A DNA stretch of 37,672 nt, taken from the NCBI GenBank assembly GCA_013375485.1, contig JABXKB010000006.1, positions 1 through 37,672 of the forward strand, written 5' to 3'. This DNA is from Promethearchaeota archaeon. Its GTDB lineage: Archaea > Asgardarchaeota > Lokiarchaeia > Sigyniarchaeales > SOKP01. This document shows, in pieces, positions 1 to 6,891 of the stretch (its first letter is position 1; every line of letters begins with the position of its first letter). A program made the position numbers and the translations under genes. Below the pieces are notes generated by a model. It did no database searches, was not told where the DNA came from, and saw only the letters and a list, made by a program, of their open reading frames with translations.

Positions 1-97
1 GTTGTCATAAAAAATATATGTTTTTCTGACTATTTATGTTTTTTCAGAAATACTAGACTATTTAGATTTAGATTCCAACTGTAGAACTGTCATAATA

Positions 98-1490
98 ATG
101 TTTTTGTATAACGATTGCGATTATAATATCATTACGGGAAACACCGCAAATAATAACACTATGTATGAAGGGTATTTTTTACAATATTGCGATTATAATA
201 CCATCTACAACAATACCGCAAACGGTAACGGTTATGGGATTTATTTATATAATAGTGATAATAACACGGTTTCGGGAAACATTGTAAATAATAACACGCA
301 GTATGGAATATATTTAGAGGAATGTAATTATAACACGATTTCGGGAAACACCGCAAACAACAATACCATAAACGGGATAAGTATAGATTCGAGTCATTAT
401 AATCTCATCGCAGGAAATAATGTAAATGATAATTTAAATAATGGTATATGGTTATATGGGGATGAGGACATGTGTGATGACAATAACATCACGGATAATA
501 TCTTAGAAAATAATGATGTAGGATTATACTTTGAAGAAGTATGTCGGAATAACACTGTTGCTAAAAATATTTTACATAATAATGCTTTAGGAATAATCTT
601 TGATCATATCGGTTGTGATAGCAACTCGTTGTATGAAAATTTCTTTCTTAAAAACGGGAAACATGCGATGATGATGGAACTGATAACAACTGGAATAGTA
701 CGACAATTGGGAATTACTGGGATAATCATACAGGACCAGATGCGAATAATGATGGAATTGTAGATGTTCCATATACATATATAGGTGGTTCTACGGGAAG
801 TATAGATTATTTACCAATAGCCGAAGATGGTGCACCACGAATAACGATTAATTCTCCTTCTGAGGGAGATGCATTTAGTAGCAGTGCTCCAAATTTTAAT
901 GTTGAAATCACAGATGATTATTTGGATACGATGTGGTACACGCTGGATGGAGGATCAAATAATTACACATTTACAGAAAACGGAATGATCAATCAAACTG
1001 CGTGGTATGGTATGGATGATAGTGCTATTACGCTCACATTTTATGCAAGAGATATACCAGGGTATATTGGTTCTGCGGGGGTTGATATCATAAAAGACAC
1101 ATTAGCTCCAGTTATTACCATCAATTCACCTGCTGAAGGAGAAAGATTCGGTAAAAATCACCACTATTCAATATAACTGTCACTGATGATAACTTAGACA
1201 TTATATCGTATTCGTTTGATGGAGGATTAACTACATATGCTATTACAAACAACACGATGTTAAACCAAACAGCATGGACCGCTTTAGCTCAAGGAAATGT
1301 TACTATCACATTCTATGCCAGCGATCTTGCGGGAAATGAAGCATCTGAAAGTGTGACAGTAATCAAGAGCGTTCCAAGTGGATTAGACCCAGGCATGATA
1401 GTAACTATTGTTGTTGTATCTATAGTCGGCGGAGTCGCAGTTATAAGTGTCGTGTATATTTTTATGAAAAAACGAATAACACCAACATAA
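98..1490 (+). pseudogene. Beta-helix surface protein with C-terminal membrane anchor, 5'-truncated and twice frameshifted
   Basis: The first ~150 codons are right-handed beta-helix coils of about 23 residues, each built on a YNTISGNTANNN-type unit (NosD/carbohydrate-binding-like repeats). The frame breaks near 660-672: after NGKHA the expected DDGTDNNWN continuation is read one frame over. It then runs through an Ig-like domain (INSPSEG, WYTLDGG, NQTAW, ITFYARD) and a second Ig-like copy. A second break near 1152-1158 is consistent with one lost base compared with the paralogue at 6540-6580. The last part ends in a single membrane helix followed by MKK. An intact protein would be secreted and anchored with the repeats outside. 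No signal peptide is present and the first coil starts abruptly, so the 5' end is missing. Assembly error is an alternative for the frameshifts but would not explain the truncation. Confidence 0.8.
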
Positions 1491-1611
1491 TTCTTAATTG
1501 CATTAATTCTTCTTTTTTTTTTATCAATAATTTTAAAACAATCCTGAAAATTTGATTTGTTTCACTACTACTAAATTTTTTCCATTACTACGAGATTCTC
1601 CGTATCTCTTT
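1491..1611. other. T-rich intergenic end of the surface-protein remnant
   Basis: A long T run at about 1507-1521 directly follows the stop codon and could act as an archaeal intrinsic terminator. A similar T run follows the paralogous copy at about 6904-6920. I see no gene here. Confidence 0.4.
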
Positions 1612-1707
1612 GAAACACTCCGCAACCTTCTTGGAGTTGAGGAGGTTAAGACTGAAATAGTGTTAGACCGGATAAAGGAAGATCATTCGATTATAATCCC
1701 TGAGTAA
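1612..1707 (+). repeat. Lrp/AsnC C-terminal tail, copy A
   Basis: The 96 bp translate without interruption to the end of a protein: an LRNLLGVEEVKTEIVLD block, then RIKEDHSIIIPE and a stop. The pattern 'LRxLPGVxxVxTxIVLxxIK' at a C-terminus is typical of the RAM effector domain of Lrp/AsnC regulators. No start codon, DNA-binding domain or upstream homologous sequence is present, so this is a 3' gene fragment. Copies B, C, D and E lie at 2807, 4151, 2360 and 7089. The family assignment rests on motif recall; the repetition is seen directly. Confidence 0.75.
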
Positions 1708-1874
1708 AAAAGTCTTTTCCTTAAGAGTAATTTGATATAGTACTTATCATATGTTTAGATATTTATTCCTAGAAGCGATTTTTTTTGAATTTCATTGAAT
1801 CTATTCAAAAAAATGTATTGATAAGGTATAAGAAATTATAAAAGTTAGAATTATTATTTAAATAGTGAGAAAAT
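1708..1874 (+). promoter_or_regulatory. Intergenic region with promoter for the ParD/ParE-like pair
   Basis: The stretch holds an AT-rich TATA-like element (ttatttaaat, about 1853-1862) just upstream of the ATG at 1875, followed by a short purine stretch gtgag. This spacing would give a very short leader. Nothing else was recognised. Confidence 0.4.
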
Positions 1875-2075
1875 ATGACCTCTAATCTCAAGGAAGAAAT
1901 TATAGATCTCATAAGAAAATTACCACCAGATGCTACAATTGATGATATTATGTATCATCTTTATGTTAAGAAAAAAGTTCTCGCGGGAATTAAAGATATT
2001 GAGCAAAGTAAAGTACTCCCTCATGAACAAGTTATGGAGAATGCCAAAAAAAGATTAGAACAATGGTTGAAATAG
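1875..2075 (+). CDS. ParD/RelB-type antitoxin
   Basis: A 66-residue protein opens with an amphipathic helix (LKEEIIDLIRKLPPDATIDDI), continues through a YHLYVKKKV segment and ends in an acidic-to-basic helix (LPHEQVMENAKKRLEQWL). This matches the short antitoxins that precede ParE/RelE toxins, in which the N-terminal half binds the operator and the C-terminal helix wraps the toxin. It overlaps the next gene by 13 bases, so the two are translationally coupled. Autoregulation of the upstream TATA promoter is expected from the family but no operator was identified. It is one of three toxin-antitoxin modules within 4.6 kb. Confidence 0.8.
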   Translation: MTSNLKEEIIDLIRKLPPDATIDDIMYHLYVKKKVLAGIKDIEQSKVLPHEQVMENAKKRLEQWLK

Positions 2076-2353
2076 AATGGTCACAAACCTCAGAAAATGA
2101 TTTGAATGAGATTATTGATTATATTGCTCAAGACTCGCTTGAATATGCGCTTTCATTTTATGAAGAGGTACGTGAAAAGGTTGAAAATTTAGTCCAATTT
2201 CCGAAAATGGGAAGAAAAGTACCTGAGCTCGATGATCCTAATATTAGAGAATTGATCTTAAGAAATTACCGTCTCATTTATAGGATTTTTGAAGAAAAAG
2301 TTCAGATAATAAGATTAATTCATGGTTCGCGAATTTTAGACTTTAAGACTTAG
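2063..2353 (+). CDS. ParE/RelE-family toxin
   Basis: The 96-residue protein has the normal length and order of the ParE/RelE superfamily. It starts with a strand (MVEIEWSQTSENDL), then two helices (LNEIIDYIAQDS and an FYEEVREKVENL helix), the characteristic FPKMGRKVPEL turn, an LRNYRLIYRI strand, and a C-terminal VQIIRLIHGSR strand. The conserved arginines of the last two strands are present. Members either cleave mRNA on the ribosome or poison gyrase; the sequence alone does not decide which. It overlaps the antitoxin gene, and the frame is intact. A fragment of the Lrp-tail repeat begins seven bases after its stop codon. Confidence 0.88.
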   Translation: MVEIEWSQTSENDLNEIIDYIAQDSLEYALSFYEEVREKVENLVQFPKMGRKVPELDDPNIRELILRNYRLIYRIFEEKVQIIRLIHGSRILDFKT

Positions 2354-2359
2354 TTAAAA

Positions 2360-2410
2360 ATTGTTTTAACCTGTATAAAAGAAGATCATTCGATTATTAT
2401 CCATGAATAG
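2360..2410 (+). repeat. Lrp/AsnC C-terminal tail, partial copy D
   Basis: The 51 bp read IVLTCIKEDHSIIIHE and a stop, collinear with the last 16 codons of copies A and B with a few substitutions. It starts just after the ParE-like gene and is separated by about 100 bp from the small membrane-protein gene. It is the same kind of 3' gene remnant, shortened at its 5' side. Confidence 0.65.
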
Positions 2411-2513
2411 TTTCGCCATATCTAAACCAATCTAGTAAATATTTTTTTATGCATTGTTGCCTATATAATAATAGAATCAATCAAGACTTAACTAAAATTT
2501 TCATAAGATTAAA

Positions 2514-2810
2514 TTGAATGAATTAGAGAGAGAGCTTGATCTATTATTAGGATGGTATTTCATAAAGAAGAAATACATTATTGGGTTAGTTTTAACGATA
2601 ATTGGAATTTTCATTTTGATTGTAAAACTAATACTTCTGCGTAATTTTTTTCCAAATTATATTGCTTACCATCATGATATAATTGTATACAATGGACCAA
2701 TGATTAGGTTGTATATCGGAATTATAATGGGTAGTATAGGAGGCTCTTTATTATTGATTGGGTTGCCATTTTTTATCATTAACAGTAGGAAGAAGAAAAA
2801 TCTTTGCTAG
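2514..2810 (+). CDS. Small two-helix membrane protein of unknown function
   Basis: The frame gives 98 residues from a TTG start; no ATG lies near the N-terminus. The N-terminus is short and charged (MNELERELDLLL). Two strong membrane segments lie at roughly residues 18-45 and 65-90, separated by a loop with NYIAYHHDIIVYNGP, and the protein ends with a basic SRKKKN tail that would sit in the cytoplasm. I do not recognise a family. Its stop codon lies inside the first bases of Lrp-tail copy B, so the gene abuts the repeat exactly. Its position between two repeats suggests it arrived as a separate cassette. Confidence 0.55.
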   Translation: MNELERELDLLLGWYFIKKKYIIGLVLTIIGIFILIVKLILLRNFFPNYIAYHHDIIVYNGPMIRLYIGIIMGSIGGSLLLIGLPFFIINSRKKKNLC

Positions 2811-2905
2811 AGAAACTCCGCAACCTTCCAGGAGTTGAAGAAGTCAAAACTGAAATTGTTTTAGACCGAATAAAAGAAGATCATTCTATTATTATTCCTG
2901 AGTAA
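2807..2905 (+). repeat. Lrp/AsnC C-terminal tail, copy B
   Basis: The frame reads LEKLRNLPGVEEVKTEIVLD followed by RIKEDHSIIIPE and a stop, the best-preserved of the copies. It overlaps the last codons of the membrane-protein gene in another frame. Compared with copies A and C many differences are at third codon positions, which implies that the copies evolved as coding sequence before or after being scattered. Confidence 0.75.
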
Positions 2906-2947
2906 TAAAGATAAATAAAAAAAATATATTTTAAGAAACCTTAATCA

Positions 2948-3490
2948 TTAATGCTGAGCATGTATCCTATTCTTAATAAGAGAGTGCTTTGAAATCATCT
3001 TTCCATTTTTCAAGTAATAATCCATCACATGGATTATGGGAGTATGTTGTTTATCATCAGATATTTTTTCAATTTCTTTATTTCCTTTTTCAGATAAGGC
3101 TGTTGTAATAGTTTTCCAAGTTGCTGTGGTTGTTCCATCTTCATTTTGGGCCAAGCTTATTTTACAATGCAATAACATATCCTGTTGGAATCTTACAAAT
3201 TCAATATATTCATTTAACTTGAATCCAGTAAATGTCCATAAACCTTCACCTGCAGAATTAGATTTATTAGTACGAAACACACACTTATCTTCGGCATAAC
3301 CAGATTTAGTGTAAATTAGCTCTGAATCCCATCCAGGAATCCAATCTGCTTCGCGAGTGGGGCATAAAAGAGGAAAAATGTTTTCTGGAGTCGTTTCGAA
3401 AGTTCCAGAAAATTCTTGTATTTTTCTTTTATACTTTGGTTCATTCTGCAAAAAATTTTGTACTAATCTTTCCGATTTTGATGTATCCAT
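2948..3490 (-). CDS. SRPBCC (START/Bet v1-like) family protein
   Basis: A 180-residue soluble protein with the look of a polyketide-cyclase/Bet v1-like helix-grip fold. An early strand (KIQEFSGTFETTPENIFPLL) precedes CPTREADWIPGW, a segment shared by SRPBCC proteins annotated next to MarR or ArsR regulators. Later strands include GEGLWTFTGF and TTTATWKTITTAL, and a long C-terminal helix closes the fold. Such proteins bind hydrophobic ligands, but no ligand can be inferred. It lies 123 bp downstream of, and in the same direction as, a MarR-type gene. The palindrome at 3531-3545 in its own promoter region matches one ahead of the MarR gene, so it is probably the regulator's target. Confidence 0.75.
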   Translation of the reverse strand: MDTSKSERLVQNFLQNEPKYKRKIQEFSGTFETTPENIFPLLCPTREADWIPGWDSELIYTKSGYAEDKCVFRTNKSNSAGEGLWTFTGFKLNEYIEFVRFQQDMLLHCKISLAQNEDGTTTATWKTITTALSEKGNKEIEKISDDKQHTPIIHVMDYYLKNGKMISKHSLIKNRIHAQH

Positions 3491-3530
3491 ATCTATTACC
3501 TTTACTATTTTTATTATGAAATTATTATAT

Positions 3531-3545
3531 GTTTAGTATCTAAAC
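3531..3545. promoter_or_regulatory. Predicted MarR operator upstream of the SRPBCC gene
   Basis: The site GTTTAGTATCTAAAC is an inverted repeat, extended by one further matching pair to TGTTTAG-TAT-CTAAACA. It lies about 40 bp upstream of the start codon, next to a TATA-like tatataat stretch. It differs by only one base from the palindrome at 4069-4083 ahead of the MarR gene, which makes both good candidate binding sites for that regulator. Confidence 0.7.
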
Positions 3546-3613
3546 ACTAAATGAAATAAGATTATAATCGCTTAAAAACCTTTTTGTTAAACTTATACAA
3601 TATTGTATGAGAA

Positions 3614-4063
3614 TTAGTAAATGTTGTGATACATTATTGAAACCAATGTATCGAGAAAATCTGAAATAATTTGCTTTTCTTCATCTGATTTCGTTTCTAA
3701 ATAATTTAAAAATTCAGCTTCAAGAGAATTTCTGAATTCAATTACGTGTTCCATTAATACTTTTCCTTTATTCGTAAATTGAATATGTAATTGGTTTTTT
3801 TTTAATCGTTCAGTCTCTTTTAAAATTATACCCTTCTTATTAAGACGTGAAAGAGTTTGAGAAATTGCTCCCTTGGTCAGACCAAGGTGATCAGCAATTT
3901 TTGTTATATTTTTATCTCGAATATGATAAACAAATAATAAAAGATGGATTTCTGAAGGATATAGTTTGATATCTTTATATGTGATTTTTCTTCTTCTATC
4001 TAAAAATGTTAATTTACTAATAGTCTCTAAAATTTTGTTTATAAGTTTCACATTATTTACCAT
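3614..4063 (-). CDS. MarR-family transcriptional regulator
   Basis: A 149-residue protein with the usual winged-helix layout. The N-terminal dimerisation helix is followed by YPSEIHLLLFVYHI. The helix-turn-helix is NITKIADHLGLTKGAISQTLSRL (about residues 53-75). The wing is KKGIILKETERLKKNQLHIQFT, and two C-terminal helices complete the dimer. It is a full-length member and no residue is obviously missing. The palindrome at 4069-4083 lies six bases upstream of its start codon, which would make it autorepressing. It probably also controls the downstream SRPBCC gene. An inducer cannot be read from the sequence. Confidence 0.87.
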   Translation of the reverse strand: MVNNVKLINKILETISKLTFLDRRRKITYKDIKLYPSEIHLLLFVYHIRDKNITKIADHLGLTKGAISQTLSRLNKKGIILKETERLKKNQLHIQFTNKGKVLMEHVIEFRNSLEAEFLNYLETKSDEEKQIISDFLDTLVSIMYHNIY

Positions 4064-4068
4064 AATAT

Positions 4069-4083
4069 GTTTAGTAACTAAAC
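4069..4083. promoter_or_regulatory. Predicted MarR autoregulatory operator
   Basis: The site GTTTAGTAACTAAAC is a near-perfect palindrome between the start codon of the MarR gene (4063) and an AT-rich TATA-like stretch at about 4105-4118 (reading on the minus strand). Bound protein would block transcription initiation. It matches the site at 3531-3545 at 14 of 15 bases. Confidence 0.7.
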
Positions 4084-4150
4084 TCTTTAAGAAAAAATTA
4101 TCGGATTATACTTTATATTTTAGAAATAAATCCCTTCAGATTATATAGTT

Positions 4151-4252
4151 CTTATTGAAACCCTCCGCAACCTCCCTGGAGTCGAAGAAGTTAAAACGGA
4201 AATCGTGCTTGATCGAATAAAAGAAGATCACTAATATATTATTCCTGAATAA
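4151..4252 (+). repeat. Lrp/AsnC C-terminal tail, copy C
   Basis: The frame reads LIETLRNLPGVEEVKTEIVL then DRIKEDH, an in-frame TAA, and YIIPE with a second stop. The early stop replaces the serine codon of the other copies, so this copy has started to decay. It lies between the MarR module and the RHH/PIN module. Confidence 0.72.
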
Positions 4253-4308
4253 TAAAAACCTTTTTTAAGAGGAAATAATCTGATACAACACTTAATAAAT
4301 TGGAGCTA

Positions 4309-4647
4309 TCATTGGAGGTCTCTTATCTTTTTCTTTAAATCCTCGTTATCTTTGCCAAAAACGCGTAAATATGTCTCTTTCTCTTGATCAATATCAAATT
4401 TTGAAGTTATTCCACGATTTTTCAATTCCTCAAATAAATCCCATAAAGAAGCACCAGAAATATTCGCTGCGCGTTCTAAGGTATCACCTTTTTGATATAA
4501 ATCGATAGCAACCTCTACTTTTTGTTGTTCAATTCCTGTATCGATAATTTTACGAACAATGGTGGCTCTATCAACTCCAAGCAATTCAGCAATCCTATCA
4601 AGTTCATCAAGCGTTTCCTTTTTCATTCTTACAGATAAATTTGTCAT
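4309..4647 (-). CDS. RHH/UPF0175-type antitoxin of the PIN toxin
   Basis: A 112-residue protein whose first 45 residues are a ribbon-helix-helix domain (MTNLSVRMKKETLDELDRIA, then GVDRATIVRKII). This is followed by the UPF0175-like segment VAIDLYQKGDTLERAANISG and ASLWDLFEELKNRGI, a pattern found in antitoxins encoded beside COG2405/DUF3368 PIN toxins. It would bind the promoter as a dimer and neutralise the toxin through its C-terminal half. It begins three bases after the end of the PIN gene, giving the toxin-first order that is usual for this subgroup. The C-terminus (LRVFGKDNEDLKKKIRDLQ) is helical and charged. Confidence 0.82.
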   Translation of the reverse strand: MTNLSVRMKKETLDELDRIAELLGVDRATIVRKIIDTGIEQQKVEVAIDLYQKGDTLERAANISGASLWDLFEELKNRGITSKFDIDQEKETYLRVFGKDNEDLKKKIRDLQ

Positions 4648-4650
4648 ATT

Positions 4651-5139
4651 TTATTTCAACAACTCTTTCATTTTTTTGATAAAATAGACTTCCTCATAGG
4701 AAGGGCTTGCAAATTTTACCCATTTCATTAAATAATCTTCAAATTCTGCGTTATCAATAAATTTATTTTGATATGCTTCCAAAATCGATATAGATATTTT
4801 TCTCACGTCCAAATTATAACTTTCTGCAATTCTTTTTGCCTTTTTATCCTCCATCATACATAAACATTTATTATTTATTGAATTATGAATAACTTCGGTC
4901 TCTCCTAAACCTAATGTTAAATCCATCAATTTCTCATCAATTTTATGTATAGTTATTTTTTTCTCTTTTATTAATTTCTCTCCTATTATTGCTTCTTGTT
5001 TTCCTTTCTTTTTACCATTAATGATTACTTCTTTATAAATTGCTTCGGTTATAATCATCTCATCATATAATTGAGTCAATATATCAATAAAATCCATTTT
5101 TAAAGAGATTATGAGTGAAGAAGCATCTATTTTGATCAT
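4651..5139 (-). CDS. PIN-domain ribonuclease toxin (COG2405/DUF3368-like)
   Basis: A 162-residue PIN-domain protein. The four acidic positions expected to bind the metal are visible: D5 in MIKIDASSLI, E37 in EAIYKEVI, E80/E82 in LGLGETEVI and D98 in CMMEDKKAKRIA. PIN toxins cut RNA and are held inactive by their cognate antitoxin, here the RHH/UPF0175-like protein that follows at three bases. The length exceeds the ~130 residues of classic VapC and fits the DUF3368 branch. Expression probably starts from the TATA box at about 5162-5171, giving an almost leaderless transcript. The same 25-bp promoter block recurs upstream of another gene at 7513. Confidence 0.82.
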   Translation of the reverse strand: MIKIDASSLIISLKMDFIDILTQLYDEMIITEAIYKEVIINGKKKGKQEAIIGEKLIKEKKITIHKIDEKLMDLTLGLGETEVIHNSINNKCLCMMEDKKAKRIAESYNLDVRKISISILEAYQNKFIDNAEFEDYLMKWVKFASPSYEEVYFIKKMKELLK

Positions 5140-5153
5140 CTATAAATTTAATG

Positions 5154-5178
5154 TGTGACAAAGTATTTAAATGTATTC
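5154..5178 (-). promoter_or_regulatory. Promoter block of the PIN/RHH module (duplicated)
   Basis: Read on the + strand this is tgtgacaaagtatttaaatg followed by tattc. The sequence at 7513-7537 matches it at 24 of 25 positions. On the minus strand it gives a TATA box (atttaaata) about 25 bases upstream of the PIN start codon. The conserved tgtgacaaa flank lies downstream of the TATA box in the direction of transcription and could be an operator. Confidence 0.55.
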
Positions 5179-5517
5179 ATAAATAATAATCATAGTAGGA
5201 AACCTCTCGTTGACATTTTAAGAGATCAGTATTGATTAACTTGTATCATCTTTATGAAAGGTCTAATGGACGAAATATCTCAGAATCTTAAAGAAATTAT
5301 ATCACGCGCTTATGTTATTTAGAAAGATCACACAGAATTTAAAAAATTTGCAGAAGGCAACAATACCATATATTTGGATCTCGCCGTTTCCAATTCTATC
5401 CAATAATTAGGAGAATTTCTAAATAACTAAAATATCTCATAAAGATTGAGCGCAAGAAATCTTAAAGTTAAAAAATATAAATGAAAAAATATAATTTAAT
5501 AATAGCAATCAATAATC
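5179..5517 (+). pseudogene. Gene-poor stretch with a possible decayed short gene
   Basis: From ATG 5254 to about 5427 one frame reads like protein (MKGLMDEISQNLKEIISRAY, KDHTEFKKFAEGNN, IYLDLAVSNSI) but contains in-frame TAG and TAA codons. This suggests a small broken gene, possibly another accessory cassette. No family was recognised and there is no intact reading frame. The rest is AT-rich and apparently non-coding. Chance similarity to coding sequence is possible. Confidence 0.3.
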
Positions 5518-5523
5518 GGAGGT
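5518..5523 (+). promoter_or_regulatory. Strong Shine-Dalgarno GGAGGT upstream of mntA
   Basis: A consensus GGAGGT is followed at 1 and 7 bases by ATT (5525) and ATA (5531), both in frame with the nucleotidyltransferase gene and 16 and 14 codons ahead of its first ATG. The 14 intervening codons encode a plausible N-terminus (LDPNGKRPSTGQE). The real start may therefore be non-AUG, or an original ATG may have been lost. Confidence 0.45.
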
Positions 5524-5572
5524 AATTTCTATATTAGATCCCAATGGTAAAAGACCTTCAACTGGTCAAGAA

Positions 5573-6010
5573 ATGGCAAATCTCCTCATTCTGAAATTAA
5601 AACAACTCTTTGAAGAAAAGAAGGTTGATTTTGCGTATCTTGGGGGATCGTGGGTAAATGAGGAACATCATTGGTGGAGTGATATAGATATTTTCATTTC
5701 TGTTCCTACCTTCCTTCAGTTATCAACTAAATCCCAACTTGACTTCCTAACATACTTACATGTCAAAGCTACAGATTTAACAAACTATGAAGAAATTGAG
5801 TTCTCGATATTAGAAACTCTTCCTCTCACTGTTCAGTTTAATGCTATTGCTAATGGAATTATTTTACATGAGAAAAATCCTGAAGTTTGTTCACATTTCC
5901 TAGAAAATTTACTCCCTTCTTACTATGATCACATGATTTGGTATAAAAATTTACTTAATCAATCAGAATATATTTCTCCTCATCGAGCTGGGATCAATCA
6001 TGATAAATAA
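5573..6010 (+). CDS. mntA: MntA-like minimal nucleotidyltransferase antitoxin
   Basis: A 145-residue protein with the polymerase-beta nucleotidyltransferase signature. G25-S26 is followed by ten residues and then D37-I-D39, exactly the GS-X10-DXD pattern of MNT antitoxins. In characterised systems MntA transfers AMP groups to a tyrosine of the HEPN toxin and so switches it off. The gene overlaps hepT by 11 bases, which is normal for the pair. Frame and Shine-Dalgarno data suggest translation may begin 14-16 codons upstream at a non-AUG codon (see 5518). The C-terminus is less conserved and ends in a basic, polar tail. The catalytic residues are intact, so it is probably active. Confidence 0.85.
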   Translation: MANLLILKLKQLFEEKKVDFAYLGGSWVNEEHHWWSDIDIFISVPTFLQLSTKSQLDFLTYLHVKATDLTNYEEIEFSILETLPLTVQFNAIANGIILHEKNPEVCSHFLENLLPSYYDHMIWYKNLLNQSEYISPHRAGINHDK

Positions 6011-6431
6011 TATTTGGATTCGCGAAAAACTTCTTTCAAGTAAGAAATATTGGTCCAAATTAGAGGAAATAATTTTAAAAACTTCTGAAGATTTAGAAAT
6101 GGATATTGATCTCCAATTAAAAGCTGAGCGAATTTTTGAAATTTTAAGTCAAATCCTCCTCGACATATGTACTCACATCATAGCTCATACCAGGGAACCC
6201 CCTCCTCAAACCTATTCTGATTGCATGAAAAAATTGGGTAATTTAGGTGTTATCACAGCTCAAACAGCTGAAAAGGCGACATCCTTGGTAAAAATGAGAA
6301 ACATTGTGGTACATCAATATGATAATATTAATTATCGTTTATTATTCAAGGGACTATGCGAATTATTTGAAGATTTTCCACTATTTCAAGAGGAGATCCT
6401 TACATGGATCGATTCTCAAAGAGAAAAATAA
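6000..6431 (+). CDS. hepT: HepT-like HEPN ribonuclease toxin
   Basis: A 143-residue all-helical protein with the HEPN catalytic signature RX4HXY: R100-NIVV-H105-Q-Y107 in the context KMRNIVVHQYDN. The residues before it (AERIFEILSQILLDICTHII) match the HepT/DUF86 family, as does the segment LGVITAQTAEKATSL. It is expected to act as a dimeric RNase (tRNA cleavage in studied cases). Y107 is the residue that the partner AMPylates. The overlapping upstream mntA makes this a complete type VII toxin-antitoxin unit. Both partners keep their active-site residues. Confidence 0.87.
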   Translation: MINNIWIREKLLSSKKYWSKLEEIILKTSEDLEMDIDLQLKAERIFEILSQILLDICTHIIAHTREPPPQTYSDCMKKLGNLGVITAQTAEKATSLVKMRNIVVHQYDNINYRLLFKGLCELFEDFPLFQEEILTWIDSQREK

Positions 6432-6487
6432 GACGCAAAAGGATTGAAAGAACTAATATTCCCTCTCTTGTCTCATTATTTAAATTA

Positions 6488-6891
6488 TCATAAAAGATAC
6501 TATTGCTCCAGTTATCGTTATCAATTCACCTGCCGAAGGAGATAGATTTGGCAATAATACACCCCTGTTCAACATAACTATTACAGGAGATAATTCAGAC
6601 GTGATATGGTATTCCTTTGATGGAGGATTAACCACTTATGCTATTACTAACAATATTATCTTTAATCAGACAGCATGGTCAGAATTATCTGGGGGAAATG
6701 TTACAATTACATTCTATGCCAGAGATCTCGCTGGAAATGAGGCATCTGAAAGTGTGACTGTAACCAAGAGTGTACCAAGCGGATTAGACCCGGGTGTAAT
6801 AATAACTATCGTTATTGTTTCTATAGTTGGTGGAGTCGCGGTAATAGCTGGTGTTTATGTATTCATGAAAAAACGAGGAATAATCCGATAA
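6488..6891 (+). pseudogene. 3' fragment of a surface-protein paralogue (Ig-like domain plus anchor)
   Basis: From ATA AAA GAT at 6488 the frame encodes APVIVINSPAEG, an IWYSFDGG and NQTAW Ig-like core, ITFYARDLAGNEASESVTV, and a C-terminal membrane helix ending MKKRG. It is closely similar to the last ~130 codons of the pseudogene at 98-1490. There is no start codon, signal peptide or beta-helix part, and homology begins abruptly, so this is an isolated 3' end. Its frame is uninterrupted, and comparison with it locates the second frameshift of the first copy. A long T run follows the stop, as in the first copy. Confidence 0.8.

Noticed and set aside
98-480. Repeated ~69-bp units that look like a CRISPR array
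   Set aside because: They are in-frame coding repeats (YNTISGNTANNN) of a beta-helix protein. The repeats are imperfect and no spacer structure or cas gene is present.
587-778. Minus-strand open frame in the surface-protein gene
   Set aside because: It opposes clear coding sequence and has low-complexity content.
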